From Bacteroidales bacterium (lineage in GTDB: Bacteria; Bacteroidota; Bacteroidia; Bacteroidales; UBA3824), in NCBI GenBank assembly GCA_017962175.1, contig JAGCVU010000149.1:1-36727 (forward strand): a stretch of 36,727 bases of DNA, written 5' to 3'. A model generated the notes under the pieces. That model saw nothing but the letters and a program-made list of their open reading frames with translations, ran no database searches and was not told the DNA's origin. Shown here in pieces: positions 1-8,624 of this stretch (within the stretch, counting starts at the first letter, position 1; each line of letters opens with the position of its first letter). Both the position numbers and the translations under genes were made by a program.

Positions 1-92
1 CCCGAAACAAAGAGCATTCCGTTTGCCTCCACAGCCTGACTGTAAGGACCTATCGCCTTGGGGGCTTTATCTGTTGCAATTATCTTCTTCAT
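1..92 (-). CDS. ridA: RidA/YjgF family reactive-intermediate deaminase (N-terminal part only)
   Basis: Reading the minus strand from the ATG at 92-90 gives a protein beginning MKKIIATDKAPKAIGPYSQA, which continues in frame to the window edge. The K-A-P-x-A-I-G-P-Y-S-Q-A signature is the conserved start of RidA proteins, small trimeric enzymes that hydrolyse reactive enamine/imine intermediates from PLP-dependent amino-acid metabolism. Only about 30 of the usual roughly 125 residues are visible. The start codon lies one base after the purE stop codon (94-96), so the two genes are almost certainly cotranscribed, with purE first. The catalytic arginine is outside the window. Confidence 0.85.
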   Translation of the reverse strand, partial: MKKIIATDKAPKAIGPYSQAVEANGMLFVS

Positions 93-93
93 C

Positions 94-606
94 TTAGTTG
101 GTTTTATATTCGTACTTGATTTTTGCCAAATCTTCGTTTGCCTTGGTAATCTTGGCGGCGAGGGTAGATTTAAAATCGGCTACCTTTTTCTGCACCTCGG
201 CATCGCCCGAAGCGAGAATCTGACAGGCGAGTATGGCGGCGTTTTTGGCGGCGTTTACTCCGACCGTTGCCACAGGTATTCCGGGAGGCATCTGGATAAT
301 AGAGAGCATTGAGTCCCAAGCCTCCATACCCATTTGTGTGCGGATAGGAACGCCGATTACAGGCAGAACTGTCTGTGCTGCAATTACTCCTGGCAGATGG
401 GCTGCACCTCCGGCGGCGGCTATTATTACCTTTATGCCACGCTGTGCGGCGTTGCGGGCAAACTCCGTTACAAGTTCGGGAGTGCGGTGTGCCGACAATG
501 CGTTGATTTCAAACGGTATCTTCATATCGTTGAGAAACTTGGCGGCATCTTCCATAACGGGCATATCCGATGTGCTGCCCATTATTATACTTATTAAAGG
601 TGTCAT
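94..606 (-). CDS. purE: N5-carboxyaminoimidazole ribonucleotide mutase
   Basis: PurE converts N5-CAIR to CAIR in de novo purine synthesis in the cytosol. The 170-residue protein has the class I PurE hallmarks: GSTSD at residues 10-14, SAHRTP at 38-43 with the catalytic His, and AGGAAHLPGV at 65-74. Its length fits bacterial class I PurE. The gene starts at the ATG at 606 and is followed after one base by a RidA gene. It is divergent from hpt, with about 130 bases between them. purC, a later step of the same pathway, begins at the other end of the window. I see no convincing promoter box for purE in the shared gap. Confidence 0.95.
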   Translation of the reverse strand: MTPLISIIMGSTSDMPVMEDAAKFLNDMKIPFEINALSAHRTPELVTEFARNAAQRGIKVIIAAAGGAAHLPGVIAAQTVLPVIGVPIRTQMGMEAWDSMLSIIQMPPGIPVATVGVNAAKNAAILACQILASGDAEVQKKVADFKSTLAAKITKANEDLAKIKYEYKTN

Positions 607-697
607 TTTGTTTAGTGTTAAATATTTGATAATAATTATTTTATATATTTTAACTAAAAATTCTCAATAAAACAGCAAAAAATTCCAATATGCTGAT

Positions 698-705
698 TAA
701 ATTTG
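698..705 (+). promoter_or_regulatory. -7 box upstream of hpt
   Basis: TAAATTTG matches the Bacteroidota -7 consensus TAnnTTTG exactly. A -33 TTTG at the expected spacing is not visible, so the match is half of a promoter. Transcription would begin near 710, leaving a leader of about 25 bases before the ATG at 736. This argues against the in-frame TTG at 703 as the start codon, because it would lie inside the box. Confidence 0.5.
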
Positions 706-735
706 CGACAAATTTTTCTAAAAAAGCCAGCGACA

Positions 736-1275
736 ATGAACCAGCCAATCACGGTCAAAGATAAACAATTTATATTAAGTATCAGCAATAGCGAGATACA
801 AAATTCTATTCAAAAAGTAGCCGACGAGATCAACCGCGACTACGAAGGCAAGGAAATCTTCTTCATAGGCGTGCTCAACGGTGTTTTTATGTACGCCGCC
901 GACCTGCTGAAAAAAATCACAGTTCCCTGCCAGATCAGTTTCACCAAGGTGGCATCGTACGAAGGCACGCACTCCACAGGCAAGGTTAAGCAGCTTATAG
1001 GTTTGCCCGAAGACATCGCCGGACGCAACGTGGTGATATTGGAAGACATTGTGGACACTGGTTTTACCATGAAAGAGATTCTCCGACAGCTGGAGGGACT
1101 TCATCCAGCCGACATCAAAATCGCAACCTTGCTATTCAAACCCAACTCGTTTAAAGAGTCGTACAAAGTAGACTACCGCGCTATGGAGATTCCAAACGCG
1201 TTTATAGTGGGCTACGGCCTCGACTACGACGGATATGGCAGAAACCTGCCTGATATTTATACTGTAGTAAATTGA
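736..1275 (+). CDS. hpt: hypoxanthine phosphoribosyltransferase
   Basis: This is a purine salvage enzyme that joins hypoxanthine (and usually guanine) to PRPP to give IMP or GMP. The PRPP-binding loop is visible as VVILEDIVDTGFT at residues 99-111, with the two acidic residues and the following Asp-Thr-Gly typical of type I phosphoribosyltransferases. The C-terminal segment FIVGYGLDYDGYGRNLPDIY is the base-binding region of bacterial HPRT. I start it at the ATG at 736 (179 residues, the family's usual size). A TTG 33 bases upstream would add a lysine-rich tail and overlaps a promoter box. adk follows 34 bases downstream, after an AT-rich heptamer repeat that contains the hpt stop codon. Confidence 0.95.
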   Translation: MNQPITVKDKQFILSISNSEIQNSIQKVADEINRDYEGKEIFFIGVLNGVFMYAADLLKKITVPCQISFTKVASYEGTHSTGKVKQLIGLPEDIAGRNVVILEDIVDTGFTMKEILRQLEGLHPADIKIATLLFKPNSFKESYKVDYRAMEIPNAFIVGYGLDYDGYGRNLPDIYTVVN

Positions 1276-1298
1276 AAATTGAAAATTAAAAATTAAAA
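1271..1298. repeat. AT-rich heptamer tandem repeat at the hpt stop codon
   Basis: Four 7-base units follow one another: ATTGAAA twice, then ATTAAAA twice. The hpt stop codon TGA (1273-1275) lies inside the first unit, so the repeat begins in the last codons of hpt and runs into the hpt-adk gap. Comparable heptamers occur at the phoH and rimP stops. Confidence 0.6.
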
Positions 1299-1309
1299 CA
1301 TATACAAAA

Positions 1310-1894
1310 ATGAAAAAGATGTTGAATATCGCAATTTTCGGCGCACCCGGCGTCGGCAAAGGCACTCAGTCAGCCTTTATTGAGAAAAAGTACAAACTCG
1401 TTCACCTTTCCACAGGCGACATTCTCCGCGAAGAGATTGCCAAAGAGAGCAACCTCGGCAAGATGGCTAAGTCGTACATGGACAAAGGTCAGCTCATCCC
1501 CGACGACGTAATTATCGATATTCTTGAAAAAAAGGTTGACGAAAACATCAAATCAGAAGGAATCCTTTACGATGGTTTCCCCCGCACAGTAAATCAGGCT
1601 AAGGCATTAGACAAAATGTTTGCTAAAAAAGGCATCAAATTAGATTCGTTCCTTTGTCTCACAGCCGACCACGACACACTTGTAAAACGTCTTATCAACC
1701 GTGCCAAAGATTCAGGCCGCAGCGACGACGCCGATGTAAACGTTATCGAAAACCGTATCAAAGTATACAACGAATCTACACTTCCCGTAGCAGATTTTTA
1801 CAAAAAAGAAGGTAAATGCGTTGAAATCAACGGCATTGGCAAGGTAGAGGAAATTTTCGACAATATCTGTCACGAAATTGACAAGGTAAAGTAA
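1310..1894 (+). CDS. adk: adenylate kinase (short-LID type)
   Basis: Adenylate kinase interconverts ATP + AMP and 2 ADP in the cytosol. The P-loop GAPGVGKGT is at residues 11-19, the AMP-binding DGFPRT at 88-93, and the STGD AMP-site motif near 34. At 194 residues it is the short form: the LID between the RLINRA segment and the last helices is a brief loop without the four zinc-binding cysteines of long-type enzymes. It sits between hpt and an Lrp-family gene. The latter starts one base after the adk stop, so the two are probably translationally coupled. Confidence 0.96.
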   Translation: MKKMLNIAIFGAPGVGKGTQSAFIEKKYKLVHLSTGDILREEIAKESNLGKMAKSYMDKGQLIPDDVIIDILEKKVDENIKSEGILYDGFPRTVNQAKALDKMFAKKGIKLDSFLCLTADHDTLVKRLINRAKDSGRSDDADVNVIENRIKVYNESTLPVADFYKKEGKCVEINGIGKVEEIFDNICHEIDKVK

Positions 1895-1895
1895 G

Positions 1896-2360
1896 ATGAA
1901 ATTAGACGAAACCGACTATAAAATATTAGCAGCCCTTCAAGACGACGGCTCCCTCACCAACAAGGAGCTGTCGCGGAAGGTGCATCTTTCGCCCACACCC
2001 GTGTTCGAGCGCGTAAAGAAACTCGAAGAAGAGGGCTATATCAAAAAATACACCGCAGTGCTCGACGTGGATAAACTCGACTGCGGATTTATGGCCATCT
2101 GCAATATCAAACTCAAACAGCACTCTTACGAAAACGCCACCAAGTTTATGGAGGCGGTTCAAAACATTCCAGAGATAGGTGAATGTTACAACGTATCAGG
2201 CGATTACGACTTTACTATGAAAATTTACGTATCGTCTATGAAAGAGTATCAGCAGTTTGTGATGAAGATTCTCGGCGAACTTGATTGCATTGGCGGACTG
2301 AGCAGCTCATTTATTATGGGCGTGGTTAAAAACGAGTATAAAGTGCCTATTAAAAAATAG
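1896..2360 (+). CDS. Lrp/AsnC family transcriptional regulator
   Basis: This 154-residue protein has the two-domain layout of feast/famine regulators. There is an N-terminal winged helix-turn-helix (residues about 4-60, with LSRKVHLSPTPVFERVKKLE as the recognition segment) and a C-terminal RAM/effector-binding domain (about 65-150, with YNVSGDYDFTMKIYV). Such proteins form octamers and respond to amino acids or related small molecules. The ligand cannot be told from sequence. The start ATG is one base after the adk stop, and a strong terminator follows at 2391-2423. The hpt-adk-regulator arrangement suggests a link to nucleotide or amino-acid state, but that is inference. Confidence 0.92.
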   Translation: MKLDETDYKILAALQDDGSLTNKELSRKVHLSPTPVFERVKKLEEEGYIKKYTAVLDVDKLDCGFMAICNIKLKQHSYENATKFMEAVQNIPEIGECYNVSGDYDFTMKIYVSSMKEYQQFVMKILGELDCIGGLSSSFIMGVVKNEYKVPIKK

Positions 2361-2390
2361 TTTCTTTAAAATATTTATCTATTTTATAAA

Positions 2391-2423
2391 AAAAATCCAC
2401 AATTTTTGTTGTGGATTTTTTTT
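2391..2423 (+). terminator. rho-independent terminator after the hpt-adk-lrp unit
   Basis: A perfect 12-base-pair stem (AAAAATCCACAA pairing with TTGTGGATTTTT) with the loop TTTTTG ends in a run of eight T. It lies 30 bases after the stop of the Lrp-family gene. The A-run on the 5' side could make it work in both directions, but no minus-strand gene ends here. Confidence 0.88.
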
Positions 2424-2475
2424 ATTTGTATATTCGCCCCCGAAAACTTATTTTATTAACTAAATACTCATCTTT

Positions 2476-4191
2476 ATGTTCAAATCAATTCTACCACTAT
2501 TAATCACAGCCATGCTTGTGTCCTCACTGTCGGCATTTGCAGGCGACCCGGAGGCCTACGTTGTACTCAATAATGGCATTCTTACATTCAAATACGATGA
2601 CCAAAGACCGGAATCAGGGGCGTATGGTATGAACACAGCAAGCTCACATCCTATGTGGGTGGATAAAAACAACCAAGTTTCAAAAGTTGTTTTTGATGCA
2701 TCGTTTGCCAACTACGAGCCAATATCTTGCAAAGAATGGTTTTCAGGATGTCAAAATCTTACTACAATTGAGGGTATAGCCAACCTCAAAACCAATAAGG
2801 TTACCTCTATGTTTGAGATGTTTCGTGATTGCAACAAGTTGACATCAATTGACCTTAGTCGTTTTAATACTGCGAACGTAGGAAATATGGAAGGTATGTT
2901 TCGTTCTTGCAGCAGTTTAACCAAACTTGACCTCGCTCAATTTAACACAGCAACGGTTTCCAATATGAAGTCAATGTTTCAAGGCTGCAGCAAATTGGAA
3001 ACCATTTTGATATCGGGAGCATGGTCGGATAATAATGTTGAACATTCCGAAGATATGTTTGACGGCTGCCTCGCAACATCTTTAACACAGGATACTCGTG
3101 AGGCTTATGTTGTATTTAGCAACGGCACTCTCACATTCAAGTACGACAACAATAAACCAGATGGTGCTTACTCTCTCAATACTCTAAGTGCCAATGCTCC
3201 ATGGAATACACGTCTTAGCAGCACCACTACTGTGGTATTCGATGATTCTTTTAGAAATTACAAACCAAAAACTTGTATACACTGGTTTAATGGAGGATCC
3301 AATATCACACAAATCATAGGTATGAGCGAAAATCTCAACACCGAGGCGGTTACTCAAACAGCCAATATGTTTAAGGGTTGCAGTCAGTTGACATCTATTG
3401 ACTTGAGCCGTTTTAATACTGAAAACGTTGACCGTATGGATTTTATGTTTCAGTCTTGCAGTAGTTTAGCAGTACTTAATCTCACTACTTTCAACACAGC
3501 AAAAGTTAACACAATGCAGTCGATGTTTGATGGTTGCAGCAATTTGAAAACTATCTTTGTATCAGACAATTGGATAACTACCAAAGTAGATCATTCCGAA
3601 AGTATGTTTAGAGACTGCAACAATCTAAAAGGCTACAAAGGTACAGCATACAACTCTGCCAATGTGGACAAAGCCTACGCTCAAATCGACAAGGGTACAA
3701 CCGACCCCGGATATTTATCGATAAAATTGATTTCTATAGCAATAACCACTCAGCCTATTACTACTCAAGTAGAAAAAGGTAAAGCTTTAGACCTCACAGG
3801 TATAGCTGTTTTAGCAAAATATGCCGACGGAACAGAATCTTCGGTCAATATTGGTGACATTGTAATAGAAAGATTTGATAATGCTACACTTGGTGCACAA
3901 ACAGTAACTTTAAATTACGGTGGATTTACTACCACATTGCAAGTTACCGTAGTAGACCCAAGTACACCTGTAGCAGCCACAATATCAAACACCAACACCA
4001 AAGTTTGGTCAAACAATCACACCATCTTCATTGAAACTCAGCCCGACACCAAATACACCGTTGTAGATATCAACGGACGATTAATAACAACTTCAACAAC
4101 AAAATCTACCCGCGAAGAAATTCAGGTTAATTACAATGGAATTGCCGTTGTAATTATCAACGGTAGCAGCTTTAAGGTTTATGTACAATAG
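2476..4191 (+). CDS. secreted BspA-like (DUF285) repeat protein with a type IX-like C-terminal domain
   Basis: The 571-residue protein starts with a clear signal peptide (cut after about residue 22, SAFA). Two homologous modules follow, starting near residues 26 and 209 with EAYVV...G-x-LTFKYD. Each runs into DUF285 repeats such as MFRDCNKLTSIDLSRFNTANV, a leucine-rich repeat type typical of BspA-like adhesins and Mycoplasma surface proteins. Residues about 417-495 look like a bacterial Ig-like (Big_3) domain. The last 65 residues (505-571, with VVDINGRL and SFKVYV) resemble a type IX secretion sorting domain and are nearly the same as the end of the giant protein at 12110-17902. A weak promoter may lie at 2425-2456 (TTTG, 20 bases, TATTTTAT). 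A role in adhesion is inferred from the family; the ligand is unknown. Confidence 0.85.
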   Translation: MFKSILPLLITAMLVSSLSAFAGDPEAYVVLNNGILTFKYDDQRPESGAYGMNTASSHPMWVDKNNQVSKVVFDASFANYEPISCKEWFSGCQNLTTIEGIANLKTNKVTSMFEMFRDCNKLTSIDLSRFNTANVGNMEGMFRSCSSLTKLDLAQFNTATVSNMKSMFQGCSKLETILISGAWSDNNVEHSEDMFDGCLATSLTQDTREAYVVFSNGTLTFKYDNNKPDGAYSLNTLSANAPWNTRLSSTTTVVFDDSFRNYKPKTCIHWFNGGSNITQIIGMSENLNTEAVTQTANMFKGCSQLTSIDLSRFNTENVDRMDFMFQSCSSLAVLNLTTFNTAKVNTMQSMFDGCSNLKTIFVSDNWITTKVDHSESMFRDCNNLKGYKGTAYNSANVDKAYAQIDKGTTDPGYLSIKLISIAITTQPITTQVEKGKALDLTGIAVLAKYADGTESSVNIGDIVIERFDNATLGAQTVTLNYGGFTTTLQVTVVDPSTPVAATISNTNTKVWSNNHTIFIETQPDTKYTVVDINGRLITTSTTKSTREEIQVNYNGIAVVIINGSSFKVYVQ

Positions 4192-4213
4192 TTTATAAAC
4201 TGAAATGTGCAAT

Positions 4214-4244
4214 AAAAAAGGAGGCTCAAAAGCCTCCTTTTTTT
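4214..4244. terminator. bidirectional terminator between the BspA-like gene and hisF
   Basis: A perfect stem of 13 pairs (six A, then GGAGGCT, paired with AGCCTCC and a T run) encloses the loop CAAA. It has A on one side and T on the other, so it can terminate both the plus-strand surface-protein gene and the minus-strand hisHAF operon, which converge here. Confidence 0.9.
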
Positions 4245-4258
4245 ATTTAAAACTAAAT

Positions 4259-5011
4259 CTATCTCACATTTATACCTTCACCCTTCAAGTAGTTTTTTAA
4301 ATCCGGAATCTTAATTTTTCCAAAGTGGAATATACTTGCGGCGAGGGCGGCGTCGGCTTTGCCTTGGTTGAATACATCGCGAAAATGCTCCATTTCACCT
4401 GCACCGCCTGAGGCTATCACAGGTATCGATAGCATTTCTGACATTTTACAGAGGGCTTCATTGGCAAATCCGGTTTGATGTCCGTCGTGATCCATTGAGG
4501 TGAAGAGTATTTCGCCGGCACCACGGTTTTCCATCTCCTTTGCCCACGAAAACAACTCTATCTCAGTGGGACGTTTGCCGCCGTGGGTGTGCACTATCCA
4601 TTGATTGTTGATGGTTTTGGCATCGATGGCAACCACCACAAACTGACGTCCAAATTTGTTGGCAAGGTCGCTAACTAATTGAGGATTACGTACAGCGGCA
4701 CTGTTTACCGAAATTTTGTCGGCACCGTGAATGAGGAGGTTTTCGGCATCTTCTACCGAGGTGATACCTCCGCCTATGGTAAACGGTATGTTGAGATTTT
4801 GTGCTACGCTCTCCACGAGCGAATATATCTGTTTACGGCCTTCGTTGGTGGCGGTGATGTCAAGGTAAACAAGTTCGTCGATACCTTGGTCGGAATATGC
4901 ACGACCAAGTTCCACAGGATCGCCGGCATAGCGGAGGTTTTCAAAACTTACGCCCTTAACTGTTTGACCGTCTTTAACATCAAGGCAGGCTATTATTCTT
5001 TTTGCTAACAT
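4259..5011 (-). CDS. hisF: imidazole glycerol phosphate synthase, cyclase subunit
   Basis: HisF takes ammonia from HisH and turns PRFAR into imidazole glycerol phosphate and AICAR, at the branch between histidine and purine synthesis. The 250-residue (beta/alpha)8 protein has both catalytic aspartates, Asp11 (CLDVKDGQ) and Asp130 (VVVAIDAK), and the phosphate-binding GGGI near 80 and ASGGAG near 200. It overlaps the end of hisA by 7 bases and is the last gene of the hisH-hisA-hisF run. hisIE, often next in other genomes, is absent: a terminator follows instead. Confidence 0.97.
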   Translation of the reverse strand: MLAKRIIACLDVKDGQTVKGVSFENLRYAGDPVELGRAYSDQGIDELVYLDITATNEGRKQIYSLVESVAQNLNIPFTIGGGITSVEDAENLLIHGADKISVNSAAVRNPQLVSDLANKFGRQFVVVAIDAKTINNQWIVHTHGGKRPTEIELFSWAKEMENRGAGEILFTSMDHDGHQTGFANEALCKMSEMLSIPVIASGGAGEMEHFRDVFNQGKADAALAASIFHFGKIKIPDLKNYLKGEGINVR

Positions 5012-5730
5012 GGCTTTGAGATTTTTGCTAATTCTTCTAAAGTAACGCGTTTTTCGTAAATGGCTTTGCCCACAATAGCCGAGTCGCAGCCGGTTTCTAC
5101 AAGGCGTTCAAGGTCGCTAATGCCTGAAACTCCACCACTTGCAGTAATTTTGAGCGTGGGATATTTCTCTTTGAGACGTTTGTAGAGCACAAGGTCTGGA
5201 CCATTGAGCATTCCGTCGCATTTGATAGCCGTTACGCACACACGCGAAAGTCCTGCGGGAAGGAATTTATCAATCAATTCGTTGATAGTGATACCGGCAT
5301 CGTCTTGCCATCCGTGAATACGCACTGTGTCGCCATTGACATCGGCACTGAGGATTATTTTTTCAGGTCCGTATTTTTCGAGACACTTGGTCATTATGGC
5401 AGGATTTTTCACTGCCACGCTGCCGAGGTTAACTGCATACGCACCAAGCGAGAAAAGCATCTCCACATCGCCAATGGTTTTGATACCGCCGCCACAGTCT
5501 ATTTTAAGGTCGGTTTTGTTGGCAATATTGTTGAGCACGTCGGTGTTTTGGAGCGTACCTACACGTGCTCCGTCTAAGTCCACAAGATGGAGGTGTGTGA
5601 GACCTGCTTCACGATATTGCTCAGCAACTTTTACGGGGTCGTCGTCGTATTTTTTAAGGTTGTCGAACACGCCTTGCTGAAGTCTTACGCAGTGTCCGCC
5701 TATAATGTCGATTGCTGGTATTATAATCAT
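5005..5730 (-). CDS. hisA: phosphoribosylformimino-5-aminoimidazole carboxamide ribotide isomerase
   Basis: HisA isomerises ProFAR to PRFAR by an Amadori rearrangement, supplying the substrate for HisHF. The 241-residue barrel protein carries the catalytic pair Asp8 (IPAIDIIGG) and Asp130 (LSADVNGD), plus phosphate-binding glycine motifs (CGGGI near 79, ASGGVSG near 200). Its start overlaps the hisH stop by four bases (ATGA) and its end overlaps hisF by seven, which suggests translational coupling along the operon. Confidence 0.97.
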   Translation of the reverse strand: MIIIPAIDIIGGHCVRLQQGVFDNLKKYDDDPVKVAEQYREAGLTHLHLVDLDGARVGTLQNTDVLNNIANKTDLKIDCGGGIKTIGDVEMLFSLGAYAVNLGSVAVKNPAIMTKCLEKYGPEKIILSADVNGDTVRIHGWQDDAGITINELIDKFLPAGLSRVCVTAIKCDGMLNGPDLVLYKRLKEKYPTLKITASGGVSGISDLERLVETGCDSAIVGKAIYEKRVTLEELAKISKPC

Positions 5731-6314
5731 AGTTTTATAAAGTTTTCAAGAATTTGTAATCCGATATTTCCGCTTTTTTCGGGGTGAAACTGGCAGCCGT
5801 AAAAATTGTCGCGGGCTATGGCAGCCGAAAAATCCTGTGCATAACCACATTGGGCAGCGGTATGCTCAAACACCGGCACCATATAGCTGTGCACAAAATA
5901 CATAAATGAGCCTTCGGGGATTCCTTCAAACAGCGGAGATTTTAATGCTGAAATCTGGTTCCAACCCATGTGGGGTATCTTTTCGCCATTGTTGGGACGG
6001 AATTTTACCACTTCGGCGTCAAAAATACCAAGGCAAGGAGTGTCGCCCTCTTCGCTGTGTCGGCACATCATCTGCATGCCGAGGCAGATACCGAGCACGG
6101 GCTGTTTCAATGCTGGAATAAGGGTGTCTAAACCGGCAGCGTGGAGAGCTTCGAGAGCCGCTCCTGCGTGTCCTACTCCGGGGAAAACCACCTTGTCGGC
6201 GGCGGTAATAATCTGCGGGTCTTTGGTGAGGGTGGTGTTGCAGCCAAAACGCTTTAGAGCCGCCTCCACCGATTTGATATTTCCCGCTTTGTAATCAATA
6301 ATTGCTATCTTCAT
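5727..6314 (-). CDS. hisH: imidazole glycerol phosphate synthase, glutamine amidotransferase subunit
   Basis: HisH hydrolyses glutamine and passes ammonia to HisF. The class I amidotransferase triad is complete in the 195-residue protein: Cys77 in GICLGMQ, and His177 and Glu179 in FHPEKSG. It is the first gene of the hisH-hisA-hisF operon. About 25 bases upstream on the minus strand, TATCTTTA (6337-6344) resembles the Bacteroidota -7 box in seven of eight positions, but no -33 element is evident. The gene is divergent from the symporter gene at 6441. Confidence 0.97.
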   Translation of the reverse strand: MKIAIIDYKAGNIKSVEAALKRFGCNTTLTKDPQIITAADKVVFPGVGHAGAALEALHAAGLDTLIPALKQPVLGICLGMQMMCRHSEEGDTPCLGIFDAEVVKFRPNNGEKIPHMGWNQISALKSPLFEGIPEGSFMYFVHSYMVPVFEHTAAQCGYAQDFSAAIARDNFYGCQFHPEKSGNIGLQILENFIKL

Positions 6315-6362
6315 CTATTTTGCTTTTTTTGCGGCGTAAAGATAATGATTAATTAAAAAAAA

Positions 6363-6394
6363 TTTGCACGTTGCCCTTAAAAACCCTACCTTTG
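6363..6394 (+). promoter_or_regulatory. Bacteroidota-type promoter for the symporter/TorF-like operon
   Basis: TTTG at 6363-6366 and TACCTTTG at 6387-6394 are separated by 20 bases. Both match the known Bacteroidota consensus (TTTG, 19-21 bases, TAnnTTTG) without error. Transcription would start near 6400, about 40 bases before the ATG at 6441. Confidence 0.8.
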
Positions 6395-6440
6395 AGAAAA
6401 ATTTTAGTAAGAATACCTAATCAAAAAGACAAATCTTATT

Positions 6441-7820
6441 ATGGCTTCATTAAAAGAAAAAATCGGATATGCCCTCGGCGATGCTGCCGCAGGTGGCGTG
6501 TCGTGGAAAATTATGTCAATAGCGTTTCCGCTATTTTTTACTAACGTGTTCGGACTTTCGTTTGCCGACGCAGGCGCGTTGATGCTTGTGGCAAGGCTTT
6601 TCGACGTGTTTACCGACCCGCTTATGGGTTCGCTCGCCGACCGTACACAATCGCGGTGGGGCACTTATCGCCCGTGGCTTATCATCGGTGCAATTCCTTT
6701 CGGATTAATTTTTGCAATGTTGCTCTACACTCCCGACTTTGGCGAAGCGGGCAAACGCGTTTACGCTTACACCTTATATTTATTAATGATGGCGGTTTAC
6801 ACTGCCGTTAATGTGCCTTACGGTTCGCTCCTCGGCGTTATGACCAGCGACGACAACGAGAAAAACCAATTTTCATCGTTCCGTATGGTGGGCGCATACG
6901 CAATGGGATTTATCACTCTTCTTTCATTCCCCTACATTCAAAAAGCTATCGGCGGCACCGAGCAACACCAATACGCAGTTATCGGAGCTGTGTTTGGAGG
7001 TATTTCGGCATTGATGACACTTGCTTGCGGACTTATGACCAAGGAACGCCTCAAACCCGTTCGCGCCGAAAAATTCTCGTTCAAGCAGTTTGCCGACCTT
7101 GTGAAAAACAAACCGTGGATTTACCTTACAAGCATAGGTATCTGCACCAACTTTTTCAACGGATTTCGTTATGCAGTAGCGGGTTACATGCTTACATACT
7201 GTTTGCAAGGCGATACACAAGGCGACATTGAGCTTTGGGGATTAATCATCAATTACACCGTGTTTATGGCAATTGGCGAGGTCACTTGTATGATTTTCGG
7301 TGGAGTTTCGCCCAAGTTTACCCAAAAAGTTGGCTCTAAACGTATGGCATTTGTATATTCGGCAATGATATGTTTGATTTGCTCGGTATTGTTCTTCTTT
7401 ATACCAATGGACCGCAGCTATATGTGGTTGATGGTTGTGGTAGTGATACTTACATCTGTTGGCGTAGGATTATATTCTCCGCTTCTTTGGTCGATGTATG
7501 CCGACGTTGCCGATTACGCCACAGAGAAAAACGGAACATCATCTACCGGCTTGATTTTCTCGTCGGGCACAATGGCTCAAAAATTTGGCGGTGCTATTTC
7601 GGGTTCGCTCATTGCATTGCTTTTAGGTGCAGCCGGATTGGTTTCCGAAACTGTTATAGAAATCGACCCCGCCACCGGCAAAGAGGTTGGCAAAACAGTT
7701 GTTTCTATTACCAATATCGACGCTGTTAAAACTATGATTTGGAGCTTGTTCTCATTGTTCCCCGCTGTAATTGCGGCAATTATGGGATTTTTAGCATTCA
7801 AATTCCCGATTAAGAAATAA
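6441..7820 (+). CDS. GPH-family (MelB-like) sugar:cation symporter
   Basis: This 459-residue inner-membrane transporter belongs to the glycoside-pentoside-hexuronide group of the major facilitator superfamily. Family signs are the N-terminal KEKIGYALGDAAAGG, the conserved loop FDVFTDPLMGSLADRTQSRW with its charged residues, and RPWLIIGAIPFG just after it. The hydropathy pattern fits about twelve membrane segments. A longer loop near residues 410-425 separates the last helices. Likely substrates are sugars or glycosides taken up with Na+ or H+; the substrate cannot be named. It is the first gene of a two-gene operon with a TorF-like outer-membrane protein 18 bases downstream. Confidence 0.9.
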   Translation: MASLKEKIGYALGDAAAGGVSWKIMSIAFPLFFTNVFGLSFADAGALMLVARLFDVFTDPLMGSLADRTQSRWGTYRPWLIIGAIPFGLIFAMLLYTPDFGEAGKRVYAYTLYLLMMAVYTAVNVPYGSLLGVMTSDDNEKNQFSSFRMVGAYAMGFITLLSFPYIQKAIGGTEQHQYAVIGAVFGGISALMTLACGLMTKERLKPVRAEKFSFKQFADLVKNKPWIYLTSIGICTNFFNGFRYAVAGYMLTYCLQGDTQGDIELWGLIINYTVFMAIGEVTCMIFGGVSPKFTQKVGSKRMAFVYSAMICLICSVLFFFIPMDRSYMWLMVVVVILTSVGVGLYSPLLWSMYADVADYATEKNGTSSTGLIFSSGTMAQKFGGAISGSLIALLLGAAGLVSETVIEIDPATGKEVGKTVVSITNIDAVKTMIWSLFSLFPAVIAAIMGFLAFKFPIKK

Positions 7821-7838
7821 CAATTAAAACACTATAAC

Positions 7839-8618
7839 ATGAAAAAACTATTAGCACTAACATGCGCAATTGCTCTTGCATCAGGAGCTTACGCGCAAGA
7901 AGATGACGACGAGTTCGACTTCAGCAACGAATCTTCAGTATCATTCAGCGTTGGAACCGACATTGCAAGCGGTTTTGTTTGGCGCGGATTAACCCTTGCC
8001 GAAGGAGCTAACTTTCAGCCTTGGGTTGAGTTTAATGCCGGACCATTTGCGCTCGGATTGTGGAATTGCACCACATTCGACGGCGAATACAAAGAGTTCG
8101 ATATGTACACCTCGGTAACTGCCGGACAGGTAACATTTACCGTAACAGATTATTATACGATATCTAACTACGGCGTGCCATCGTCGATGATGCCCAAATT
8201 CTCGGAGTATCACGCCCACGAAACCGGACACACTCTCGAATTTTCTACCGATTGGGAAAGCGAGTTTGGATTAGACGCATCGTTCAACATCCTCTTCTAC
8301 GGTGCCGACAAGCGCGATTGGGAAGAAGACCCCGAGGACGCTATGAAAAACGCATACTCCACCTACTTTGAGTTAGGCTACACCGCCACTGTTAAGCAGG
8401 TAGATTTCCGTCCCTTCGTAGGTGCCACATTCGGCAAGACCACCTGGTATGGCGACTGCTCGGGCGAACATGGCGCAAACGTTGTCAATGTTGGTGTCAA
8501 AGCGTCGCACGAACTCAAAATCACCGACCATTTCTCGCTGCCAATATACGCAGTGTTCGGCTACAATCCGCAGAGCGACGACGTAGCAGCATTCGCAGGT
8601 TTCCAAATAGGATTTTAA
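7839..8618 (+). CDS. TorF-like putative outer-membrane porin
   Basis: The 259-residue protein has a signal peptide (MKKLLALTCAIALASGAYAQ), an acidic stretch (EDDDEFDF), and then alternating aromatic and polar residues typical of a beta-barrel, ending in phenylalanine (FQIGF) as outer-membrane barrels do. The opening after the linker (VGTDIASGFVWRGLTLAEGA) resembles the TorF/Gcw_chp porin family, whose members carry the pattern S-x-Y-V/W-R-G. It follows the GPH symporter by 18 bases, so the pair probably moves one solute across both membranes. It converges on mtgA with a six-base gap. Its likely terminator lies inside mtgA (8655-8683). Confidence 0.75.
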   Translation: MKKLLALTCAIALASGAYAQEDDDEFDFSNESSVSFSVGTDIASGFVWRGLTLAEGANFQPWVEFNAGPFALGLWNCTTFDGEYKEFDMYTSVTAGQVTFTVTDYYTISNYGVPSSMMPKFSEYHAHETGHTLEFSTDWESEFGLDASFNILFYGADKRDWEEDPEDAMKNAYSTYFELGYTATVKQVDFRPFVGATFGKTTWYGDCSGEHGANVVNVGVKASHELKITDHFSLPIYAVFGYNPQSDDVAAFAGFQIGF

Positions 8619-8624
8619 GAATGA

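Noticed and set aside
703..735. TTG as a possible upstream start of hpt
   Set aside because: It lies in the -7 box TAAATTTG, and the added lysine-rich residues are not part of the HPRT family.
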